Notes under the pieces: model-generated
Told to the model about the DNA's origin: nothing
The model's input: the letters and a program-made list of their open reading frames with translations, nothing else
Databases searched by the model: none
Made by a program: the position numbers and the translations under genes
In this document: positions 11,716 to 16,365 of the stretch, one piece after another
Position numbering within the stretch: position 1 is the stretch's first letter
Layout of the letters: every line of letters begins with the position of its first letter
Source: a virus
Length of the DNA: 21,261 nucleotides
Strand: one strand, 5' to 3'
IMG/VR virus record: IMGVR_UViG_3300020560_000006
Location: 1-21,261 of that record

Positions 11716-11737
11716 AGTATACACGAGCACACCGACA
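11716..11737 (-). promoter_or_regulatory. TGTCG-N11-TATACT promoter
   Basis: Minus strand TTGATAATGTCGGT, with TGTCG at 11737-11733, 11 bp, TATACT at 11721-11716. This copy also has a fair -35 (TTGATA). Confidence 0.8.
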
Positions 11738-11776
11738 TTATCAACACGACACGCCGTGTTTCAAGAAATCTTTTTT

Positions 11777-11792
11777 TGTGATAAACCTCACA
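11777..11792. promoter_or_regulatory. CRP/GlxR-type site (perfect halves)
   Basis: TGTGA TAAACC TCACA, centre 11784.5, 68.5 bp from the -10 edge. Confidence 0.75.
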
Positions 11793-11794
11793 AA

Positions 11795-11823
11795 ATTCAA
11801 GGGGTTCTATAACATTAGCGTAA
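11795..11823. repeat. TTTCAGGG-N16-CGTAA element, copy 11
   Basis: ATTCAAGG at 11795-11802, 16 bp, CGTAA at 11819-11823, starting 3 bp after the CRP-type site and running into the 65-bp repeat. Confidence 0.65.
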
Positions 11824-11883
11824 CGACACGCCCGACCCCGTGCCCTTGCGGGCCAGCTTGACTTTGTCAAGCCGACACGCCGT
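11819..11883. repeat. 65-bp intergenic repeat, copy B
   Basis: One base different from copy A (11038-11102). The two copies sit at equivalent places, between the end of one unit and the promoter of the next, about 780 bp apart. Confidence 0.9.
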
Positions 11884-11887
11884 AGCG

Positions 11888-11998
11888 TTAGCGTAATTTA
11901 TTGTGAATTAGATCACGAATTACTAGGCGTAGCATAATTAGGGCGGGGATACCGATACCTAATTGGACTAGCGTAGTTAGTATGCGATTAGTAGTCAT
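11888..11998 (-). CDS. Tiny membrane protein, 36 aa
   Basis: MTTNRILTTLVQLGIGIPAL continues IMLRLVI and ends basic; residues 5-27 are a transmembrane helix. ATG at 11998 overlaps the stop of the upstream membrane protein (TAATG). Function unknown. Confidence 0.7.
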   Translation of the reverse strand: MTTNRILTTLVQLGIGIPALIMLRLVIRDLIHNKLR

Positions 11999-12153
11999 TA
12001 CTTATTCTTCTTTCTCTTATAAATCTTATAAGCGATTAGTGCTAGGGCGGTGATAATAATAGTGTGCCAAGGTAGATAGATAGACCCTAAGAAACTATCT
12101 AACTCAAATCCGTATTCGCTTGTTATGTATAAATCAAATCCGTTAGGTATCAT
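11998..12153 (-). CDS. Small membrane protein, 51 aa
   Basis: A polar N-terminal half is followed by HTIIITALALIAYKIYKRKK, a transmembrane helix with a basic cytoplasmic end (positive-inside suggests N-out). Start 2 nt after the upstream stop. Coupled to the 36-aa membrane protein, so the two may act as a pair (inference). Confidence 0.75.
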   Translation of the reverse strand: MIPNGFDLYITSEYGFELDSFLGSIYLPWHTIIITALALIAYKIYKRKKNK

Positions 12154-12155
12154 TA

Positions 12156-12338
12156 TTAGTTATCCCAACTTAGTGCGAATACTTTTGCTAATTCTTCATC
12201 ATCAACATCATCAAAGTCATCTAGTGGCGGTTGTTCTTCATCTGCCTCATCTAGATAAGTGTATGCGTCTGCGACATCTGATTGGATAGACTCGTATTTA
12301 TCTATCGTGTTTGTATTGTATGAGTATGCGTATGACAT
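12156..12338 (-). CDS. Hypothetical strongly acidic protein, 60 aa
   Basis: MSYAYSYNTNTIDKYESIQS is followed by a run of acidic residues (DEADEEQPPLDDFDDVDDEE). TAATG overlap with the upstream gene. The charge pattern could suggest a DNA mimic, but there is no homology I can name. Confidence 0.76.
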   Translation of the reverse strand: MSYAYSYNTNTIDKYESIQSDVADAYTYLDEADEEQPPLDDFDDVDDEELAKVFALSWDN

Positions 12339-12490
12339 TACTTGACCTCTACTTCTCTAATGTTGTAAGTGAAACCCTTACCTAGTTTATTTAGTTCAGC
12401 GATTACCGCTAAGATTTCTTCAGGCTTGCTAGCCTTTTGATTGACGGCTAATAGTTGAGAGCCTTGCCATAGTGTGTATGTGATAGTCAT
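12338..12490 (-). CDS. Hypothetical small protein, 50 aa
   Basis: MTITYTLWQGSQLLAVNQKA... then PEEILAVIAELNKLGKGFTY: strand-turn-helix-strand. ATG at 12490 after GAAAGAAGAACAGAC. First gene of a four-gene unit; its mRNA leader is long (about 110 nt) and holds a 19-bp direct repeat. Function unknown. Confidence 0.76.
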   Translation of the reverse strand: MTITYTLWQGSQLLAVNQKASKPEEILAVIAELNKLGKGFTYNIREVEVK

Positions 12491-12531
12491 TGTCTGTTCT
12501 TCTTTCGTTAGTAGTTAGTTAGTTGTTGAGC

Positions 12532-12575
12532 GATTATTTGCTAGGCTCACCTTTCGGATTATTTGCTAGGCTCAC
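12532..12575. repeat. 19-bp direct repeat in an mRNA leader
   Basis: gattatttgctaggctcac occurs at 12532-12550 and 12557-12575 (period 25). It lies between the promoter at 12607-12628 and the ATG at 12490, so it would be transcribed. The outer flanks can pair (GAGCG/CGCTC). Confidence 0.8.
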
Positions 12576-12606
12576 GCTCTAATTCTTATTTAGTTGTTAT
12601 GTCGTT

Positions 12607-12628
12607 ATTGTAGCCGATACGACTGACA
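12607..12628 (-). promoter_or_regulatory. TGTCA-N11-TACAAT promoter
   Basis: Minus strand TGTCA at 12628-12624, 11 bp, TACAAT at 12612-12607. The -10 has one change from TATAAT. Confidence 0.72.
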
Positions 12629-12656
12629 TTTAGGGGGATTTAGACCCTAGTGTCCG

Positions 12657-12672
12657 TGTGATTTACCTCACA
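12657..12672. promoter_or_regulatory. CRP/GlxR-type site (perfect halves) over a stop codon
   Basis: TGTGA TTTACC TCACA, centre 12664.5, 57.5 bp from the -10 edge. It contains the stop codon of the 12663-12815 gene. Confidence 0.72.
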
Positions 12673-12815
12673 CAACAAGCGCAATAGGTCGGTAGGCTAA
12701 AGAGGTGCTTTAGCAACGCCTTGCGTTCATAGGTAGTCAATTCGGGGTGGTTAGACTTCACGCCCCCGTGTTGGTATTCATAGACGATTGCGTCTAGTGT
12801 TTTTTGAGTGAGCAT
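12663..12815 (-). CDS. Hypothetical small protein, 50 aa
   Basis: MLTQKTLDAIVYEYQHGGVK... ends LPTYCACCVR. ATG at 12815 follows GAAAGGAGC. The C-A-C-C end could bind metal. It is the first gene of the minus arm, alone in its unit, and its last codons overlap the operator of the next unit, so its sequence is under double constraint. Unknown family. Confidence 0.72.
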   Translation of the reverse strand: MLTQKTLDAIVYEYQHGGVKSNHPELTTYERKALLKHLFSLPTYCACCVR

Positions 12816-12871
12816 TTGATTGCTCCTTTCTTTAGCGGATTTCTTTACCGCTTGTTTTTCTTTATATATTT

Positions 12872-12893
12872 AGTCTAGCAGGGGGGACTGACA
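12872..12893 (-). promoter_or_regulatory. TGTCA-N11-TAGACT promoter
   Basis: Minus strand TGTCA at 12893-12889, 11 bp, TAGACT at 12877-12872 with TGC before it. Confidence 0.7.
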
Positions 12894-12931
12894 TTTATGC
12901 CCGTTTCTCGGGCGTGTCGGTAAAAAACTTT

Positions 12932-12947
12932 TGTGAGTCGCATCACA
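12932..12947. promoter_or_regulatory. CRP/GlxR-type site (perfect halves)
   Basis: TGTGA GTCGCA TCACA, centre 12939.5, 67.5 bp from the -10 edge. Confidence 0.72.
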
Positions 12948-13340
12948 CTCACGCTCAAGGTCGGAAGCCTATGTGCTCACTATCGGGCAAATCGGACATT
13001 TTCTATAGTGTGTATCATACAAGTTAAAAATATATTAACATTTTCTCAAATTTCAAAAAGCTATTGACTTTCGAAAATACGTAATGTTATACTTGGGAAG
13101 GTTTCGGGGGTTACACTAGAGAACTCAATACACCAAGTAATTCTTGGGATTGGATCTTGCAACTCTCCTCTATCTTTCCAAAAAGTTAAAATTTGGGGGG
13201 TAGGGGGGGTTTGCTAAAAAATCTAATTCCCAAGTAATCAATAAAAAGAATATATAATATATATAAGCAATATGCAATAGGCAAAAAAATATTTTATTAA
13301 CATTTAGTAGGATATTAAAAGCAGTCGACTAGGATATAAC
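12948..13340. other. Non-coding divergence region between the two arms
   Basis: No gene seen. It holds a CAAWTCGGACAT-type motif (12988-12999), a plus-strand promoter (13064-13093), a CCAAG/CTTGG inverted repeat near 13133-13147, repeated CCAAGTAAT (about 13133 and 13226), two G runs in the GGGGGGTAGGGGGGG stretch around 13195-13210, and AT-rich sequence up to the first plus-strand gene. If the promoter is used, the first gene has a leader of about 240 nt. Confidence 0.6.
13064..13093 (+). promoter_or_regulatory. Plus-strand promoter of the right arm
   Basis: TTGACT (13064-13069), 18-bp spacer, TATACT (13088-13093) with extended TGT. No TGTCA box. Confidence 0.7.
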
Positions 13341-13496
13341 ATGTCATTAAAGGTATACATTTACGATTTAGCTATTCAGGTAGCAGTCATGGCGGAAACA
13401 GAAGAAGAAGCACAAGCAAAAATGGATCAGGGACAAGCATCACAGCTATCTATGGTTAAGACTCTATCTAGCACTACAGATATTATTGTTAATTAA
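13341..13496 (+). CDS. Hypothetical small protein, 51 aa
   Basis: MSLKVYIYDLAIQVAVMAET... then EEEAQAKMDQGQASQ: a strand, a short hydrophobic stretch and a charged helix. The start is preceded by AGTCGACTAGGATATAAC, where AGGA can act as ribosome site; the same word precedes the gene at 13709. First gene of the right arm; family unknown. Confidence 0.7.
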   Translation: MSLKVYIYDLAIQVAVMAETEEEAQAKMDQGQASQLSMVKTLSSTTDIIVN

Positions 13497-13508
13497 TTTC
13501 AAGGGTGG

Positions 13509-13514
13509 TATAAT
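13509..13514 (+). promoter_or_regulatory. -10 box giving a leaderless start
   Basis: TATAAT, 6 nt, ATG at 13521. A TTGTTA lies 17 bp upstream as a -35. No ribosome site is present. Confidence 0.6.
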
Positions 13515-13520
13515 AAAGAT

Positions 13521-13688
13521 ATGACAAACAACGTTATTGGAACTAATTTAGGCGACTGTCCTATTTGCGAAGAAAGCAGATGGGGAGTTAAATTAAACTC
13601 AGATGGAGTTGCTGCACCTTTTTGCATCGAATGTTCTGGAGACTATGCTGCAAAGCTAGCCTGGGAACAATCTGTAAACAATATTTAA
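13521..13688 (+). CDS. Small zinc-ribbon protein, 55 aa
   Basis: CPIC (residues 13-16) and CIEC (36-39) form a typical two-knuckle zinc ribbon; the ends are unremarkable. The ATG lies exactly 6 nt behind TATAAT, so it is probably translated from a leaderless mRNA. Function unknown. Confidence 0.75.
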   Translation: MTNNVIGTNLGDCPICEESRWGVKLNSDGVAAPFCIECSGDYAAKLAWEQSVNNI

Positions 13689-13708
13689 TTTAGTCAACTA
13701 GGATATAT

Positions 13709-14413
13709 ATGTATTCAGTTGAGACTTATAAACTTCATCCAACCAACACTGCAATACTTTCTCCTTTGGGTTTAAAAAGAGATTGGCAGGACGAGACTAA
13801 TTACGAGCATGTTTACAAATGCTTTCCATTGACTCTTGCAAATACAATGGGTTGGGGAATAAGTTATCCAGAAGATTTATCATTTATTTGGGACGGCAGA
13901 TACACAGGATCTTCAGACTCAGTAAAAATTTTAAAAGGTCAAAACTGGTTAACAACAACTAGAGGATATGCAACAGTAAACTTTAGAACTGGGATTAAAT
14001 TTAAAACTGATCCTGATGTAAGCATGTTAGGTTATCCAGTTCCAAATCAGTTCATTGATGGATTTCAATCTTTCACTTCACTTATATCAACTTCTTTCTT
14101 TATGGGAGAATGGCAGGTTGCTGGGAGAATAACTACTCCAAACAAGATCATTACAATTAAGGCTGGAACTCCAATCTCAGCAGTAATGCCAATATCGCTA
14201 ACACATCTAAATAACTCTGAGATAATTGAAAAGCCAATTGAAAACTTAAAAACAAAAGAAATTATGAGCAATGAGTATGCTGCACTGGTTGGAATGACAA
14301 ATGTAAAAGGTGGAGTTTTGAATTTTTATAGAAATGCTACAGATATGCATGGCAATAAAATCGGAGAGCATGAGCTTAAAGCTTTAAAGCTACATTATAG
14401 AAAAGGTAAGTAA
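13709..14413 (+). CDS. DUF6065-like protein, 234 aa
   Basis: Residues 1-60 (YKLHPTN ... KRDWQDET ... CFPLTLANTMGWGISYPEDL, then FIWDGRY) match what I know of the DUF6065 family: Y-x-L-H-P, W-M/Q-D, C-x-P-L-x-x-A-N-x-x-G-W, then W-D-G. The C-terminal half has FRTGIKFKTDPD and KAGTPISAVMP, which recur in modified form in the gene at 16366-17127. Function not established. Its stop overlaps the next ATG (TAATG) and so does that gene's, so the trio with the DUF6171 protein and the 2OG oxygenase is made together. ATG at 13709 after AGTCAACTAGGATATAT. Confidence 0.78.
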   Translation: MYSVETYKLHPTNTAILSPLGLKRDWQDETNYEHVYKCFPLTLANTMGWGISYPEDLSFIWDGRYTGSSDSVKILKGQNWLTTTRGYATVNFRTGIKFKTDPDVSMLGYPVPNQFIDGFQSFTSLISTSFFMGEWQVAGRITTPNKIITIKAGTPISAVMPISLTHLNNSEIIEKPIENLKTKEIMSNEYAALVGMTNVKGGVLNFYRNATDMHGNKIGEHELKALKLHYRKGK

Positions 14414-14625
14414 TGTCTGTAAAACCGTGGGACTTATTCAATCCTCAAGAATCAAGAGTGTCTTTAGATGTGCTAGAAGAAAGATTACAGATATGCTCAA
14501 CATGTCCACAATTTATTAAAGCTACAAAGCAATGTAAAAAGTGTGGGTGTTTTATGAACTTAAAAGCAAAATTAGAAAATGCTACTTGTCCAATAAACAA
14601 ATGGCCAGAACTTGAGATCATTTAA
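14413..14625 (+). CDS. DUF6171-type zinc-binding protein, 70 aa
   Basis: CSTC ... CKKCGCFMNLKAKLENATCPINKW (residues about 28-64) has the C-x2-C, C-x2-C-G-C-F, K-x-K, C-P-x-x-K-W order of the DUF6171 family, common in phages with structural or host-interaction clusters. Two or more cysteine pairs probably bind zinc. Coupled by TAATG on both sides. Confidence 0.82.
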   Translation: MSVKPWDLFNPQESRVSLDVLEERLQICSTCPQFIKATKQCKKCGCFMNLKAKLENATCPINKWPELEII

Positions 14626-15152
14626 TGAAAATAAATAAAATCCACGATGGTATCTACGAGATAGAAGAATTTCTTACTCAACTAGAAGTAGATTCAATCC
14701 TTAAAACTTTAGATTCTGGAGAATGGCAAGGCTTAGATAGCGGAAGTCATTGGGAAAAAAGAATTAAAAAAATAAATCCACGACCAGAAGAACTTAATGA
14801 CATATGCAAAAGAATTTCTAATCTTTTTTTATCCTATGGAGTAATAAACAACATTCAAAGTATTCAAAGATTTGAAGTTGGTGGAAGTATGGGTGTTCAT
14901 ATAGATAAAATGCCATATAACAATGTGAGATATGGGATAGTCTGTTATTTAAACGATAACTACACAGGTGGAGAAGTGTATTATCCAGATTTAGGCATTG
15001 AGATAAAACCTAAACTAAGATCTCTTGTTATTCACAAAGGTGATATCAGACATGGCGTAAAAGAAGTTTTGTCTGGATCAGATAGATATTTTTTAACTAC
15101 TTTTGCCCAAGCGGATGATTCTAATGAGGTTGTTCTTAAAAGCTTTGAATAG
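14625..15152 (+). CDS. 2OG-Fe(II) oxygenase (prolyl-4-hydroxylase type), 175 aa
   Basis: The double-stranded beta-helix core is complete: the iron ligands H92 and D94 (GVHIDKM), the distal H143 (IRHGV) and the 2-oxoglutarate arginine R154 (GSDRYFLTTF). GGEVYYPD (about 115-122) is the usual P4H-superfamily segment. The enzyme would hydroxylate a protein or another substrate using O2 and 2-oxoglutarate; the substrate is unknown. It shares a TAATG overlap with the DUF6171 gene, so the substrate may be a neighbour product or a virion or host protein (inference). Its last 60 bases overlap the opposite-strand gene at 15093-15269. Confidence 0.9.
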   Translation: MKINKIHDGIYEIEEFLTQLEVDSILKTLDSGEWQGLDSGSHWEKRIKKINPRPEELNDICKRISNLFLSYGVINNIQSIQRFEVGGSMGVHIDKMPYNNVRYGIVCYLNDNYTGGEVYYPDLGIEIKPKLRSLVIHKGDIRHGVKEVLSGSDRYFLTTFAQADDSNEVVLKSFE

Positions 15153-15269
15153 TTTTTCTGCTTTGCGTTCAAACTTGCCACCAGGACCTTCAACGTATTC
15201 GTTGCCTACAAATGTAGGGCTAAACTGTTGATGGGTAAAATGTCTTCTAGGTCCTTTTTCTGGGGTCAT
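15093..15269 (-). CDS. Hypothetical small basic protein, 58 aa, leaderless start
   Basis: MTPEKGPRRHFTHQQFSPTF starts at 15269, exactly 6 nt behind TATAAT (15281-15276, minus strand). The protein is basic (FERKAEKLFKAFKNN) and overlaps the 3' end of the oxygenase gene on the other strand by 60 bp. The matching leaderless layout of the divergent HNH gene 50 bp away supports that it is real. Function unknown. Confidence 0.6.
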   Translation of the reverse strand: MTPEKGPRRHFTHQQFSPTFVGNEYVEGPGGKFERKAEKLFKAFKNNLIRIIRLGKSS

Positions 15270-15275
15270 AATATA

Positions 15276-15281
15276 ATTATA
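15276..15281 (-). promoter_or_regulatory. -10 box, leaderless start of the 15093-15269 gene
   Basis: Minus strand TGTATAAT (extended -10), 6 nt, ATG at 15269. Confidence 0.6.
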
Positions 15282-15307
15282 CACCTTATGTTATGAAAAT
15301 AATGTTA

Positions 15308-15313
15308 TATAAT
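15308..15313 (+). promoter_or_regulatory. -10 box, leaderless start of the HNH gene
   Basis: TATAAT, then TGAGGT, then ATG at 15320. It lies back to back with the minus-strand -10 at 15276-15281. Confidence 0.6.
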
Positions 15314-15319
15314 TGAGGT

Positions 15320-15601
15320 ATGTCTCCAGAGAAGATATCGATCAAGAAACAAAAAGAAGCTCTGGCACGTTATTTAAAAGAAGTAAAAGAAAAGAACCCA
15401 TGTATGGATTGCAAGGTCTGGTACCCATACTATATGATGGATTTTGATCACGTCCGTGGACAAAAACATGCAAATGTGGCGGAGCTCATTAATACGTTAT
15501 CTAAGAAACGAATCGATGAAGAAATAGCCAAATGTGAAGTAGTATGTTCTAATTGCCACAGAGCAAGAACATATATGAGAAAAAATCGGAAGGCAGGATA
15601 A
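15320..15601 (+). CDS. HNH endonuclease-like protein, 93 aa
   Basis: Zinc cysteines C28/C31 (NPCMDC) and C76/C79 (CSNCHR) frame the nuclease core FDHVRG (D43, H44) with N78 and H80 completing the HNH pattern. The form CxxC ... DFDHV ... EIxKCExVCxNCHRxRT is that of small phage HNH proteins. These are either free-standing homing-type nucleases or helpers of DNA packaging; the terminase is not in the window, so I cannot choose. ATG at 15320 is placed for a leaderless start. Confidence 0.88.
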   Translation: MSPEKISIKKQKEALARYLKEVKEKNPCMDCKVWYPYYMMDFDHVRGQKHANVAELINTLSKKRIDEEIAKCEVVCSNCHRARTYMRKNRKAG

Positions 15602-15712
15602 ATGAGATTTTGTAGTTATTGCGATAAGGCATCATATACATCTAAACTATTATTAGATGGATCTATGAAATACTATTGTTTAGAACATGCTATTAATATT
15701 ACAGTTGACTAG
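15602..15712 (+). CDS. Hypothetical small zinc protein, 36 aa
   Basis: MRFCSYCDKA ... YYCLEHA: C4, C7, C26 and H29 form a C-x2-C ... C-x2-H knuckle. The ATG immediately follows the HNH stop (TAA ATG). It ends within the AGTTGACTAG word. Very short but the metal-site pattern supports it. Confidence 0.65.
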   Translation: MRFCSYCDKASYTSKLLLDGSMKYYCLEHAINITVD

Positions 15713-15720
15713 AATTATGG

Positions 15721-15726
15721 TATAAT
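15721..15726 (+). promoter_or_regulatory. -10 box, leaderless start at 15733
   Basis: TATAAT, then AATATT, then ATG at 15733. Upstream is AGTTGACTAG. Confidence 0.55.
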
Positions 15727-15732
15727 AATATT

Positions 15733-15876
15733 ATGCATGATCATGAAAATATAGTATTAACCACAGGTTCAGGAATAACTGAAATGCAACTGATGTGGAT
15801 TATCATGGGAGCCATGGCCATTCACCATATTTGGATGTGGTGGAAGATGAAAAAGAAAAATTGTAATTGCAAGTGA
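15733..15876 (+). CDS. Small membrane protein, 47 aa
   Basis: MHDHENIVLTTGSGITEMQL is followed by a hydrophobic, Trp- and Met-rich segment (LMWIIMGAMAIHHIWMWW) and a basic, cysteine-containing end (KKKNCNCK). One transmembrane helix. First of four tiny membrane proteins in overlapping frames. Confidence 0.7.
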   Translation: MHDHENIVLTTGSGITEMQLMWIIMGAMAIHHIWMWWKMKKKNCNCK

Positions 15877-15950
15877 GCTTGATACAAGCAACAGTAATAT
15901 TTGGACCTATATTGGTTCTATTAATAGCATTTTGGGATGATATAAAATGA
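15873..15950 (+). CDS. Tiny membrane peptide, 25 aa (GTG start)
   Basis: GTG at 15873 overlaps the previous stop (GTGA) and its TGA overlaps the next ATG (ATGA). The peptide SLIQATVIFGPILVLLIAFW is nearly all transmembrane. The overlap chain is the main argument; no ribosome site of its own. Confidence 0.5.
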   Translation: MSLIQATVIFGPILVLLIAFWDDIK

Positions 15951-16090
15951 AAAAGATCTATGCTTTAATTGCGTTAACTGCGACAGCAGTCTTCTCAGGT
16001 CTTGCTATGTCTAAATTTTTAAATTGGGCGGGACAGCAAGAAATCTTTGATTTTGACCTAAATGAAGATATAGATCATGAAGAGATATAA
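15947..16090 (+). CDS. Small membrane or secreted protein, 47 aa
   Basis: MKKIYALIALTATAVFSGLA looks like a signal peptide or N-terminal anchor, followed by an acidic tail (DFDLNEDIDHEEI). ATGA overlap with the gene before, and the next ATG lies inside its end. Confidence 0.65.
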   Translation: MKKIYALIALTATAVFSGLAMSKFLNWAGQQEIFDFDLNEDIDHEEI

Positions 16091-16160
16091 ATTACTTATA
16101 TTACTTCCATTGGTCCTAATAACTACCTATGTACTGGGTATTGTAATACAGATTAAATAG
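16077..16160 (+). CDS. Tiny membrane peptide, 27 aa
   Basis: MKRYKLLILLPLVLITTYVL plus GIVIQIK: a basic start and a single transmembrane helix. ATG lies within the last codons of the upstream gene. Plausible as lysis- or membrane-related, unproven. Confidence 0.5.
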   Translation: MKRYKLLILLPLVLITTYVLGIVIQIK

Positions 16161-16353
16161 CTCATCTTTTTTCTCCCGCCCTTTCTGGGGTCTTTGTATC
16201 GGAGATACCAAATATGACCCGTTAAGGGCTTAGAGGCCCCGTAGAGGCCTTATATGACATATTCTACAAATTACTGCACATGAGATATGGCTCTTCTTTC
16301 GACGGCGCACTTTTTTCGCACTTTTTGCACTATACAGGTCTAAATAAATTTGC
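16161..16353. other. Non-coding region with hairpins
   Basis: GGGTC ... GACCC (16191-16218 region) encloses an inner GTATC-GGA-GATAC hairpin, and GAGGCC is repeated around 16230-16250. Three short GCAC..TTTTT words follow before the next promoter. No gene and no convincing terminator. Confidence 0.45.
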
Positions 16354-16359
16354 TATACT
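16354..16359 (+). promoter_or_regulatory. -10 box, leaderless start of the 16366 gene
   Basis: TATACT with TGC before it, then 6 nt, then ATG at 16366. The -35 is poor. Confidence 0.55.
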
Positions 16360-16365
16360 GTTGTA

